A program made the translations under genes and the position numbers. Positions 46,591 to 58,834 of a DNA stretch of 64,000 nucleotides are shown here, piece by piece; position 1 is the first letter of the stretch, and every line of letters begins with the position of its first letter. The notes below the pieces were generated by a model. That model ran no database searches. It worked only from the letters and a program-made list of their open reading frames with translations, and was not told where the DNA came from. Source of the DNA: Aphrophora alni (taxonomy: Eukaryota; Arthropoda; Insecta; Hemiptera; Aphrophoridae); the NCBI GenBank assembly GCA_963513935.1, contig OY740768.1, positions 310,001-374,000 of the forward strand. Direction: 5' to 3'.

Positions 46591-48917
46591 CTGGAAGTGG
46601 GGTTTATAATCAATGCAACAGTTAAATGTATCAATGTTTGTAATGACATCTCGTGTCGTGTAGGACATGGTAAAGCGTCCTCGCTGACTGGAAGTGGGGT
46701 TTATAATCAATGCAACAGTTAAATGTATCAATGTTTGTAATAACATCTCGTGTCGTGTAGGACATGGTAAAGCGTCCTCGCTGACTGGAAGTGGGGTTTA
46801 TAATCAATGCAACAGTTAAATGTATCAATGTTTGTAATAACATCTCGTGTCGTGTAGGACATGGTAAAGCGTCCTCGCTGACTGGAAGTGGGGTTTATAA
46901 TCAATGCAACAGTTAAATGTATCAATGTTTGTAATAACATCTCGTGTCGTGTAGGACATGGTAAAGCGTCCTCGCTGACTGGAAGTGGGGTTTATAATCA
47001 ATGCAACAGTTAAATGTATCAATGTTTGTAATAACATCTCGTGTCGTGTAGGACATGGTAAAGCGTCCTCGCTGACTGGAAGTGGGGTTTATAATCAATG
47101 CAACAGTTAAATCTATCAATGTTTGTAATAACATCTCGTGTCGTGTAGGACATGGTAAAGCGTCCTCGCTGACTGGAAGTGGGGTTTATAATCAATGCAA
47201 CAGTTAAATGTATCAATGTTTGTAATAACATCTCGTGTCGTGTAGGACATGGTAAAGCGTCCTCGCTGACTGGAAGTGGGGTTTATAATCAATGCAACAG
47301 TTAAATCTATCAATGTTTGTAATAACATCTCGTGTCGTGTAGGACATGGTAAAGCGTCCTCGCTGACTGGAAGTGGGGTTTATAATCAATGCAACAGTTA
47401 AATCTATCAATGTTTGTAATAACATCTCGTGTCGTGTAGGACATGGTAAAGCGTCCTCGCTGACTGGAAGTGGGGTTTATAATCAATGCAACAGTTAAAT
47501 GTATCAATGTTTGTAATGACATCTCGTGTCGTGTAGGACATGGTAAAGCGTCCTCGCTGACTGGAAGTGGGGTTTATAATCAATGCAACAGTTAAATGTA
47601 TCAATGTTTGTAATGACATCTCGTGTCGTGTAGGACATGGTAAAGCGTCCTCGCTGACTGGAAGTGGGGTTTATAATCAATGCAACAGTTAAATGTATCA
47701 ATGTTTGTAATAACATCTCGTGTCGTGTAGGACATGGTAAAGCGTCCTCGCTGACTGGAAGTGGGGTTTATAATCAATGCAACAGTTAAATGTATCAATG
47801 TTTGTAATGACATCTCGTGTCGTGTAGGACATGGTAAAGCGTCCTCGCTGACTGGAAGTGGGGTTTATAATCAATGCAACAGTTAAATCTATCAATGTTT
47901 GTAATAACATCTCGTGTCGTGTAGGACATGGTAAAGCGTCCTCGCTGACTGGAAGTGGGGTTTATAATCAATGCAACAGTTAAATCTATCAATGTTTGTA
48001 ATAACATCTCGTGTCGTGTAGGACATGGTAAAGCGTCCTCGCTGACTGGAAGTGGGGTTTATAATCAATCCAACAGTTAAATGTATCAATGTTTGTAATG
48101 ACATCTCGTGTCGTGTAGGACATGGTAAAGCGTCCTCGCTGACTGGAAGTGGGGTTTATAATCAATGCAACAGTTAAATGTATCAATGTTTGTAATAACA
48201 TCTCGTGTCGTGTAGGAAATGGTAAAGCGTCCTCGCTGACTGGAAGTGGGGTTTATAATCAATGCAACAGTTAAATGTATCAATGTTTGTAATAACATCT
48301 CGTGTCGTGTAGGAAATGGTAAAGCGTCCTCGCTGACTGGAAGTGGGGTTTATAATCAATGCAACAGTTAAATGTATCAATGTTTGTAATAACATCTCGT
48401 GTCGTGTAGGACATGGTAAAGCGTCCTCGCTGACTGGAAGTGGGGTTTATAATCAATGCAACAGTTAAATGTATCAATGTTTGTAATGACATCTCGTGTC
48501 GTGTAGGACATGGTAAAGCGTCCTCGCTGACTGGAAGTGGGGTTTATAATCAATGCAACAGTTAAATCTATCAATGTTTGTAATAACATCTCGTGTCGTG
48601 TAGGACATGGTAAAGCGTCCTCGCTGACTGGAAGTGGGGTTTATAATCAATCCAACAGTTAAATGTATCAATGTTTGTAATGACATCTCGTGTCGTGTAG
48701 GACATGGTAAAGCGTCCTCGCTGACTGGAAGTGGGGTTTATAATCAATGCAACAGTTAAATGTATCAATGTTTGTAATAACATCTCGTGTCGTGTAGGAA
48801 ATGGTAAAGCGTCCTCGCTGACTGGAAGTGGGGTTTATAATCAATGCAACAGTTAAATGTATCAATGTTTATAATAACATCTCGTGTCGTGTAGGACATG
48901 GTAAAGCGTCCTCGCTG
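46591..48917 (+). repeat. 97-bp tandem array, 24 copies
   Basis: CTGGAAGTGGGGTTTATAAT recurs every 97 bp from 46591 to 48822, then the array stops in unit phase at GTCCTCGCTGA. Few sites vary: GTATC/CTATC, AATAAC/AATGAC, GGACATGG/GGAAATGG, ATGCAAC/ATCCAAC. Units carrying ATCCAAC (near 48068 and 48650) and their neighbours recur 582 bp (six units) apart. The string of ~70-codon minus frames is a shadow; 97 is not a multiple of three. Confidence 0.97.
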
Positions 48918-50029
48918 AATCGCCTAATAGCGCAGACTGATCATGGAACTGAAAGTAGTTACTTTTAGCATTAACTAATAGAAATCATTATTTATTCTCC
49001 AAAGTACATACATTTTTTTTTTTTAATTTTGTAATAGCGTACATAAATTTAAAACAACTTTATTAATTAGGCATAAATAAGACCTCCAAATGAATAAATA
49101 AACAATATATTTAAAAAGAAGAAAATTTATAAGGTATGTATTATAAAGAGATTTGTTTTTCCACCAACATTCATTCATCCATCTACAGTGGCAAGCTAAT
49201 TATTGTCTGATGAGAGGGGATTACCCAGGTCCTTGAGACGTAAACGAGTTAAGCGAAAAACAACTAATAGAATATTTAAGCATTATTCAATTTTTGTTGT
49301 AAAATACTGTAATAGCTAACTCCAAAATTATTTGCATCACAAGCCTCACAGCTGAACAAGAAAAGGTTATACAGTATCAGGTGTATGTTACAGTTTACCA
49401 AATTAACTGTAATAAGCTAACGTAATTTTAAATAATATAAAAATCCACCGGAAGGAAGCTGCGGGGGGGGGGTATTATTTTCAAATATAAAGCACCCATA
49501 ACCGGAAGTTATTAAATATGATAACGCACCTTTTCATTAACACTCGGTTCTAAGGGTGGATTGATGGACACACCCTCCTAGATATTTCTTATTTGCTACT
49601 GTTCATCGTAATAGATTATAAATTCAATAAAATTGCCGATGTTTGTAGCTTAGCGTAGCAAATCCTGAAGTATTCCTCATTAATTCCCATCTTTATTTAC
49701 ACCAAACCGAACATTTTGTTATAAAATCTTTGGTAAAACCTCTAAATGTTTTATACTAAGCGAACTTGTTCATTTCATTTTCCTGAAAAACTATTAGACT
49801 TACAAATTATTTGGAAAGGACTATTTGTGCAGTTTTGAAAACTCTTTCATTTGATTTTTAATGTATTCAAACATCTTCAATACTTACGATATTATTAGAA
49901 AAACACAACAGATTTCTCAACTTTAACTGTTTTTCGTATAACAAAATCTTGGAGATGATTTAATTTGAACAATTATTGAGTTTTCCCCTTGGCAACTGTA
50001 CTTGTATTATTGTTTTAAATGTTGTTTAA
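48918..50029. other. No recognised gene; poly-G tract
   Basis: A run of about ten G lies near 49464-49473. AT-rich otherwise. Confidence 0.5.
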
Positions 50030-50195
50030 CGCCATCATAGTACTTATCCAGTCCCATCAAACAATGTAATAAAAGAAGCTCCTCTGAATATCCAAAATTT
50101 GACTCATTATGCCTTGTAGGAAATGTTAAATTGTATTGATAAATCAACGGGTCTTTTAATCAGTAAGCTGTGTTGTTACACAGGTTTTTTTATCA
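50030..50195 (+). repeat. Dispersed repeat family C copy
   Basis: GCCATCATAGTACTTATCC, CCTTGTAGGAAATGTTAAAT and GGGTCTTTTAATCAGTAAG match 22728-22870. Confidence 0.65.
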
Positions 50196-50269
50196 TGTTA
50201 ATTGTGTATATTACTACCACTCTCATCGCTCATGTCAGTGTCTCTCAAAGCTGAAGGTCCTGCCGGATC

Positions 50270-50650
50270 TTGCAACTACGTACTCTACAAATATCACATT
50301 GTCTTGGAAGATTAGAGTTTGAAATTACATTTTTGACAATACAGTAACTTCGTTGTTTGTCATCGTAGAGAGGTTTGGAGTTGATACCATTACACGCAGA
50401 ATTGAAATATGAAATTGTTTATATAATTTAGTGTTATAAATCGAATAACACACGAGATATGGACAAAAACTGTTTAAAATTGCTGCCATTTTACGTTTTA
50501 TATTTGATTTTTCTGAACCAAATTTCATGTTCTATTTTAATTTCTGTAGCCGCTACCGTAAAGGCGTAACGGTTACTGACACCAGGTAGAAAAACACTGT
50601 TTCCGTTTTCAGAGGCCATGAATCGTGAAGATCAGTAAAAAAAATTTACA
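50270..50650 (-). repeat. Dispersed repeat family B, minus copy
   Basis: GTTTGTCATCGTAGAGAGG, CACGCAGAATTGAAATATG, AATAACACACGAGATATGG and GGCCATGAATCGTGAAGATC are complements of distal-to-proximal family B motifs in order. The 67-codon minus frame at 50325-50528 is within it. Confidence 0.8.
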
Positions 50651-51284
50651 AATTACACAAGAAAATAACGATTCGTAAATAATTTTGATCAGATCAGACC
50701 AGAGACCACAACAAAAATAATAATTTTATTTTCTATTAATAACCGCCAAATAAAAAGCACGTTTCCATTAAAATAAATTGCCTCCGAATGGGATTGTAAA
50801 TTGTAATAAGCCGGGTGAATTTACCAACATAATAAACGCGAATGTTTTACTTGTAAACATCCTGTATATAAAATGTAGTATATTCTCTGAGATATCGAAT
50901 TCCTGAGAACTCGTTGGTGGGTACAATTGTGTGAAATAATTAACTGTGTGACGGCGTAGCATGGTTGCACAGAAGGGAACAAAAAAAAAACTTTCACACC
51001 GCATTATATTACTGATGTAACCAATATACATTCACTTATTATTACATTAACATAATTATCTCATTTCTCTGATCAGTGACTTCGTGGAATTAGTTTTCAG
51101 TTTTGTTTTTTTTCCCCGCTAAGAAATACTACTGTAGACTGTAGGGTACCGGTTTATTACACAGTAATATTATTCCCAGTAATTTCATAGTAAAAATATA
51201 AAACTAACTTAACTAATGGAGTAACATTTCAAATATTTAGAAAAATATACCCTATAAATAAACTTTACCATGTATTAGAAAGCA

Positions 51285-51425
51285 GCAGGCGTTGCCACGC
51301 CCTTAGACATGTGACAAGGCCAACCGTGATTGGCCGAGGCGATCAGGTGACGGTGGGGGGACGCATCGCTGCAGTAGTAATCGTAGTTATTATGGTTAGT
51401 GTGTATTGTACGTCTGAAGATGATA
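51285..51425. other. GC-rich island with CCAAT-type motif
   Basis: A sharp compositional change (CGTTGCCACGCCCTTAGAC, GTGATTGGCCGAGGCGATCA, GACGGTGGGGGGACGCATCG) in AT-rich DNA. ATTGGC is an inverted CCAAT box. It could be a promoter/5' untranslated exon or a transposon end; no open frame or matching repeat supports either. Confidence 0.25.
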
Positions 51426-53134
51426 GCAGTGCTAAACAGTCTTTGTGATGTTAGTGTTTTATTGTGAATTATCTTTCATTATTAGTAATACTATAATAAA
51501 GTAATTATTTCTACTCACATAAGAAGGTGAAAGAACACAGTATTGCACCACATTAGGTTTACCTGTAACATAACAATACAATCGTTATAGTTGACAACCA
51601 AAATGCATTTAAAAAGTCTACATATTTAGAGATGAAATGTTCTATTTAGTTGTAAATTAAATAATCGTTACAATTTGGTCGACAGACAGTGTGGGTTGAC
51701 TCTTTTACTTTTTTATTGTCAACCATTAATTCATAATTTAAAATAAATATTAAAACATATTTAAAAAGAGAATATTAAAAAAAATAATAAACACATAATT
51801 TAAAAAACATGTTATGAACTAAACTAGAGGATAAAATACATAAATATTATATGAAACGCCTAAACTTATCAAAAAAATAAATAAAACATAAATCGTAATA
51901 TTTTTGAAAACTAAATTAATTCTGTTTTCTCTTGCCGAACATTTTCACTCATGTCCGTTGAAGTTTTGGAACAGCTAAGAGCACATCTGACTCAGACCGC
52001 AACCACGATGATCCCAGGTCACAACCCACGTGTCTGTTCCACAGATCACGTTACATCCGTTCTGGAGTTATATTAAGTAGAAAAAAATACGACAAAGTAT
52101 TATTGACATTTGATTATGGGAACTTTTTTTTAAATTTTGGTGTAAGAATCACTTCCAAAGTTTGGTACCTTTACTTACAAAAATATATATATAAACTCCT
52201 TTAACTAACTACCCCCCCTCCCCACATCTGTGACAGAGGATGACAAACGAACGAATAAACGGAGACACAGATTCGGTCAAACGTCTTGCACTAATTCATT
52301 ATTCACCAAGACAAATCAATTAACAAACAAATCATGCTAAATTCCTAACTAAGGCATTCTTACGGTTAAAAACTCATTAAAGCTTACCTTCAGTGTATCT
52401 TAATCTTTGCGATTTGGGCAATGTAGAGCGTTCGAAATTTTAATTGTGCCGTTGAGATTTATTTGCTGAGTCATGTTTTGGTATATTTGCTGTTATTTAG
52501 ATTATTTACAATTGTTTCATTCACAGTGTATTATGAACAAATACTTTTCACTTTAATATATATGATTTCGAGATTTTTGTAGATAATTCATTGTTTTTTT
52601 ATTATGTCTGTAGGCCTCCGTCTGCTGGCGTATCAGTGTGGTAGATGCAAGTGCACTAACCCAACCTTTTTTCATTTTGTATTTTACTAAAAACAGTTAA
52701 AGAAATTGAAGGGAACAAAATGGGCAATACGAGCTTCCCCAAAAGTAAACAAATAATATTCTTCACCTTACTGAAGAGCTTTTAAATAATAATATATCTG
52801 TTCTACTTATACCTGGATGAGCAGACGTAAGTAGAACAAATATATTATTAAATAAATAATATCGCCTATTTCAAAAAATCAAATAAAATTAAAAAGAAAC
52901 CAATAAAATTGATGTAGTGCTTCATTATCTACATAATTTGGGAGCATAATATATGTCTTACAAGGTCAGTAAGATAACACTAATCGATATTGTCAAGACG
53001 CTACTTGTCCTCTAGAAGTGTTTTAATAGTGGAAATTACTTGTTTTGATCCAGTTATAGCATAAAGCAATAAAATGACACATTGCTTATCGAATAATAAT
53101 ATCAATCCAAGAGTGAATGGAATAAAAATCTTCT
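51426..53134. other. No recognised gene; one hairpin
   Basis: AT-rich. 52787-52809 (TAATAATATATCTGTTCTAC TTA) and 52828-52850 form a 23-bp stem with one mismatch and an 18-nt loop (TACCTGGATGAGCAGACG). A short poly-C run lies near 52210. Confidence 0.75.
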
Positions 53135-53280
53135 TTTTTTTCTTTTTGATCAATAAACAGGAAGAAAGAACAAGAGTTGGTTAAGAGAAATCTGATAGGA
53201 AATATTAAAGGAGGGATTTAACTTAAAACTACAAGAAAAAGTGTAAACCCAGTTAGGCTACCATAGGATTGACAAGCCCG
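53135..53280 (+). repeat. Dispersed repeat family A copy
   Basis: AGGAAGAAAGAACAAGAGTT, AGAGAAATCTGATAGG and GGAGGGATTTAACTTAAAAC follow the family order in degenerate form. Confidence 0.75.
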
Positions 53281-53819
53281 TATCACTATAGGCGAACCTC
53301 TGATGGTAAATAGAACCAAGGGAACCACCTCCTAATAACGTCTAGACAAAACCCGATAAAATATATCAACCCTCAAATAGTTTCATTGTTATAAACTTGT
53401 TGTCAAATGAGTGGAAAAAATCAACTGAGAAAATTATTTTTCAAATCGTTTGTCAAAAAATAAAAAGATTTTACTTCAATAATTATATTACGAAAAAATG
53501 CTTATTTTGAAATATAGAGTTTGAAAAAGTCCAAAAAGGGTGAAAATATTTCAAAACGTTGTCCATAAAATCCTAAAAACTATACTGAAAAAAATGATAC
53601 TCCTAAAAGTGATGTATAATCAACTTGACTTATTTATTTCCTTTTTGACTTCTTGAAAAATTCATATTTTCCAAACTTTCCGCTACAACTGGTCTAAAGC
53701 AAAGTTAATCAAAAGGTCAACTGTGTGGTAAAACTACACGAGTATGTGGGCATTTTGGAACAGTTATTTTTATAAAGTCGAAGTCTTTTAAACGGACTAA
53801 TGTCAACATATTCCTCATA

Positions 53820-54475
53820 TAGACAGGATTTATCGTCTTGTCTGTGTAGACTGGTTGCGACTTATTGACAGACAGATACGAGAGTGACCATTGTTTTTAC
53901 TTACGGACCCTAATAAAGAGAAATCAATGAAAATACAACCCATTTTTCAATGGCTATTATTATTGATTTGTGTGTTTCACATCTCACACAACTGCTTAAA
54001 AACTTTATATATATCATTGTCTGGTTAAATTAAGTTGTAATCGTCATGAAAAACTGTAAAATATGATTTTGCACTACAATTTAATTACAAATCAAAATCA
54101 TAAATCAAGTTATTGACACGATATGTGACATTTTAAATTTGGCTTAGCAGCAATAAATTAATTTATTTGTCACATAAACATACATATTCGTAATCAGAAT
54201 AACTTCTAGTTTCTTTTGATATCCCAAACATAATATTTGAAAAAAAGTTTTCAACTCATTATTTCATTATTTTTTTGTCACCGCTATATTTTTTCTATAT
54301 GTGAGATAATACAAAGAATATATATACAAAGTTTGAAATATATACAATTTTAGGATTTACTATCTTGTCTGTGTAGACTGGTTACGACTTTATAGAGAGA
54401 CAGACGGACAGACGCGGTGAAATTATAAGGGTCCTTGGTTTTACTTACAGACTCTAAAAATTGTTTGCAATTGTA
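53820..54475 (+). repeat. Family D copy with end motif at both sides
   Basis: GATTTATCGTCTTGTCTGTG + TAGACTGGTTGCGACTTA at 53826 and GATTTACTATCTTGTCTGTG + TAGACTGGTTACGACTTT at 54354 are ~528 bp apart in direct orientation. Each is followed by GACAGACGG/GACAGATAC and TTACTTAC(G/A)GAC. Between them lies the same body as in 16720-17270. It may be an LTR-like element or two tandem monomers; no coding. Confidence 0.85.
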
Positions 54476-55440
54476 GTGATTTTAGATCCCTGTGAGAGAA
54501 TCAGTCAAATCACCGGTAAAAACTCAACGAGATTTTAAAGTGGATTCAGAAGATCATCCTTTCAGTGTAGATTGAAAAATAACACTTGTTTGTAGTAGGA
54601 AATTTGTTTTCTGTGTTGGCTTCAAAATCAGATTTAATTTAATAAAACGTAGTGGGATAAAACTGGGTTTAATAATTAATTGAATCAAAGAACTTAAAAA
54701 TGAATGTTAAAATAGTTTTCTAAACAACTGATCAAATTCATACTTGTAGTTTAAAACATTCTTTCTCTTTAATTTTTTGAAAACTTTTATTTTCCAAAAG
54801 TAATTCTTAAAAAACATTCTTCATATCTTCTTAAACGTATTTAGGTTCATTCAACGGATAAAGAAAATCGTCTCAATGGCCGTTTGAAACTGGTAGACAA
54901 TGGTGGTGAAAAAGATATTCTTTACTCGAATATTTCTTGCGGAATCAGATCTCTACTTATTTCGTGGTAGTTAATGGAAGCTGTATTTTACATTATAGGC
55001 GATTCTTTTTCCGTAGTGTTTCGTGATCACACATGTTACACTAAAACAAACATAGCCAAAAATTCAGACAAAAACTATTACAAGATAGCCTACTCCAAAT
55101 GCTGGGAACCCTCAAATTTTGTGTCTAAATTTAGTTTTTAGGTTTGTAAAAAAAAATCTGAAATATTATCCAACTTTGAAAAGCGGAAAGTACGATGCTA
55201 TTCAAAAGCCGCATTTAGATAATGTAATAGCGATTAGGAAACATGTGGGCACTGGTCAGTCACGACCAGCTACTGTCCTAGTTCCATGGTCAATTACACA
55301 CACCACAGTTGTAGGATGTTTTCATCTTGTTCAGAAGCAGATGAAACAAAAACACAATGTGGAGAGATAAAAGGTTAATGATGACATACCAACTCGATGA
55401 ACTAGAGTCGGTTTTAATTTATATACTACAAAACGTCTAT
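54476..55440. other. No recognised gene
   Basis: An 83-codon plus frame at 55119-55370 is in slightly GC-richer DNA; no motif is recognised. Confidence 0.45.
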
Positions 55441-55443
55441 ATA

Positions 55444-58183
55444 CAGGGTGATTCAAAAAATGTACGGCTGTATTTTGGGAGTTGATTTAAAAGCTAAAAA
55501 AAAAAACTGTTTATATAAACATAAGTTCTGAGACGCTTCGTTTGCTGTTTGTCAGCCATTTTATGTTTTTACGATAAGTCATTTTGTGTAGATAAGATAT
55601 TAAGTGAAGATTGTGTATACGTATTATTTGTGTAACATTTTATCAGAAAACCAAAAGTTTATTTTGTACAAATGGGATACGTTTAAAAAGTCGAATATCT
55701 CTAAAACCATTACCATTGTAAAATATTTTCAAGAAACAAATTTCCACTTTTCACGGAAAACAAATTTATTTTTTAATTTAATTTTATTCAGGTCTTAGGA
55801 TAACCGAGTTATAATTTTTTGGTGACTACAATACCCAAGATCAATCTAAACAAAAATATTATATAATACGAGTATATACATATATAATCTATTGTCCAGA
55901 ATTCTACTAACAAACACGATGTTTCCCTCAACAGTTTCAAAATGACAACTTGTGTTTTAAAACTAATTTAATTATTTTATATTATTTCCCCTATAAGTTT
56001 TTAAATTTAATTATTACAAAATAAATCTTTATTTTTTATTTTTTACAATTTTAATTTAAAATTTGTATTTGTTAAATATTTAATTTTATAAAATCTTACG
56101 GGAAAACAATTATAAAATATTTAAATTATTATTAAAATACCAGTCGCTATGTTGAAATTAATAATCATATTTATTTGTACATTTCTGGGCAATGGATTAT
56201 AATATTTTGGTTTAGGTTAAACTGGGAGTTGTAGATGCCGAGAAATTACGTTTTCAGTTTAATAGATAACTGTTATCCTTTGATCTATATAACAAAATTA
56301 AAAATCAATTGTTTTCCGTAAAAAAGAGAAAATCTTGTGTTTCTTGTAAATATTTTGTAATTTTAATGGTTTTTTGAGATATTCAACATTAAATATTTTG
56401 AATGTCCACCATTTTGAAAATACACCAAATCTTCACTCAATATCTTTGGAAGATATAATGATTTTTGTAATAACTCGAAATGGCCCATAGAAGGAAAATG
56501 AAGCGTTTATAGACCTATGTTTACAGTATATAAAAGGTATTTCTTATTTTTTACCCTCTATAAATATATAATATATAACCAAGTAATTCTGTATATACCT
56601 TGTGGATATATCAAAGTACAGTATCTTAGTATCCCCCTATTATTTTATAAAGATGGCGATTATATTCCGTCTGGCAAACTCTTTTGTTAACGCCGAAGAT
56701 TAAGACATTTAGACTATATAACTTCTATGGCTCTACGGTAAAGTACCACAACAAATTTTAAATTAGGGTATCCATCTTCTCAAATTAAAAAAAAAATATA
56801 TATTCATCAGGCAAGACATGTTTTTTATAATATGGAAATTTAAAATTATTAGTTTTAATGTGATTATTTAAAGCATAAAATTAATATAATTTTGAAATTT
56901 TTACTGAATATATTTAATTTTTTCCCTGATGCAAAGAGTTCTCTGCTGTAAATAGAAGAGGAATTTAAGAGACCGGATAGAGTAAACCAGGGAGGAGGGG
57001 GGATTGGATACTGCCCTTTGAGAACTAAATTGGTTAGGTAGAACGAAACGTCCTCCAGTACGATTGACAAGTAAGTGTTTCCTCAATGAATTCTCAGGTT
57101 ACTTGGAAGTGCCGCTTTATGTAGGGCATGACGTCATAGAGGAGACCAGGGAGGAGGGGGATTGGATACTGCCCTTTGAGAACTAAATTGGTTAGGTAGA
57201 ACGAAACGTCCTCCAGTACGATTGACAAGTAAGTGTTTCCTCAATGAATTCTCATGTTACTTGGAAGTGCCGCTTTATGTAGGGCATGACGTCTTAGAGG
57301 AGACCAGGGAGGAGGGGGATTGGATACTGCCCTTTGAGAATTAAATTGGTTAGGTAGAACGAAACGTCCTCCAGTACGATTGACAAGTGTTTCCTCAATG
57401 AATTCTCAGGTTACTTGGAAGTGCCTTTATGTAAAGCATGACGTCTTAAGGATTGTTAATCACAAAATCCTCAAGAACATAAGAAGAGCCTATTACAGTG
57501 ATTTGGAACTGGAAATGATGTTATAGCTAAAACTAAGATAAAAAACTAATAAAAACACTTCGTTACTAAGTTACGGCTCACGAAAGACCTAACCTCTTGT
57601 AGTTTTTAAGAAAATTGCTGTAAAACAATTTTTATGTTTGCCGTGAAATAACTTTGTTAAATTAGCAATTTACTGATCAATATTTTTTACCACACAATTA
57701 AAAAATTAGTTTTGAGCTATTTGAAGTGAATAAAACCAATACAAATTTAAGTCAAGAAATTTTTTGAAACAAAACATTTGTTTAATTCCGATAATTTTTA
57801 TCTCCAAATCATTTTAATTTTAAGCTTTAAAATACAAATAAGCTATTAAAAAAGTTCATATTTGCATGGTCTTTATTTAATTCTTCAATTAACTAAGAAT
57901 AATTCAATGTTTGGAATTGTGTTTTTCGACTACATATTTGAGGGTTTTACAATAATTTTCTCAAAAACTATAAGAGATACGGTTCTGGGACCTATTTTAA
58001 ACAATTTTTCATGCCAAAAAATGTATAGGACCACAAATTTACATGGAATTTATACCCCGTAAAATTTAAGATTGCCGTATATAAGTTATGAATAAAAAAT
58101 CTTTCCGGACGTTTTTGGACCTATGTTTTTATGAACTTTTTTATTTTATTTTTAGCTATAGAATCATTTTCCGAATCACCCTG
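55444..58183. other. Interval bounded by inverted family H (CAGGGTG) ends
   Basis: TATACAGGGTGATTC at 55441 and its exact complement GAATCACCCTGTATA at 58172 face each other. The interior is AT-rich with scattered phrases such as ATAGACCTATGTTTACAG (56512) and GGACCTATGTTTTTATGAAC (58119) typical of the family. It contains the 158-bp array. No transposase was found, so two separate insertions are as likely as one 2.7-kb element. Confidence 0.4.
56988..57455 (+). repeat. 158-bp tandem repeat, ~3 copies
   Basis: CCAGGGAGGAGG recurs at 56988, 57146 and 57304. Units share ACGAAACGTCCTCCAGTACG and CATGACGTC; the third has small deletions. Two overlapping minus frames here are shadows. Confidence 0.95.
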
Positions 58184-58499
58184 TATAAACACACCCTAAA
58201 AGTTTCTCAGTTTGTATATACATCCCTGTATATTTTGAGTCGCATTGACGAAAAGTTACATTTATTATCATTGAGACTCTAACGGGGAGAAATCTCAAAT
58301 TGATCAATTTTTGTATATAAAGGGTAAAAATAAAAATATTAAAACAAATTTGTTTTCCTATTTAAAAAGGTTGTCTGTTGCGTATAAATGTTTCAGGATT
58401 TATTACTTGGTACGGATCCCTAGGATAATCCCACGTACAATAGAGTCTGCCTTACACTGAACAATGGAAGCACTTGTGCGTACTGTGGACAATGGGTTG

Positions 58500-58770
58500 A
58501 TACTTGATGAGTCTCGGTCAGATAAATGTGAATATTAACAAGACATTGTCACTGCAGTTTACCAGGGGGGGGCGTGTGTATACATGTACGGAAACGCTGC
58601 GTTTGGCGTATGTCCTACGGAGTTCTATTAAGGGGGGAAGCACACTTACCACAACAAAACAGTGGAGATTATACGTCAGAAGAATGTTACACATGGTTGA
58701 AGTCATACGAAAACAATTCATACGATCGAGCATATTAGCAAAACATTTTTGGTGGTGAATCATTTGTCAA
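58500..58770. other. Block open on both strands, unassigned
   Basis: 84 codons plus (MMSLGQINVNINKTLSLQ...) and 81 codons minus (MIHHQKCFANMLDRMNCF...) overlap, with a poly-G run near 58564. The composition differs from the flanks; possibly an old insertion. Not recognised. Confidence 0.25.
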
Positions 58771-58834
58771 TAATTTATTGAACTGAAAAGTTTTAAAACA
58801 TTATTACAAATGTTGTAGTGGTCAAAAACAGTAC

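Noticed and set aside
46555..48865. Two dozen ~70-codon minus frames as peptide genes
   Set aside because: Overlapping shadows of a 97-bp repeat that is not a multiple of three.
46591..48917. CRISPR array
   Set aside because: Whole units are repeated with no unique spacers; the context is eukaryotic.
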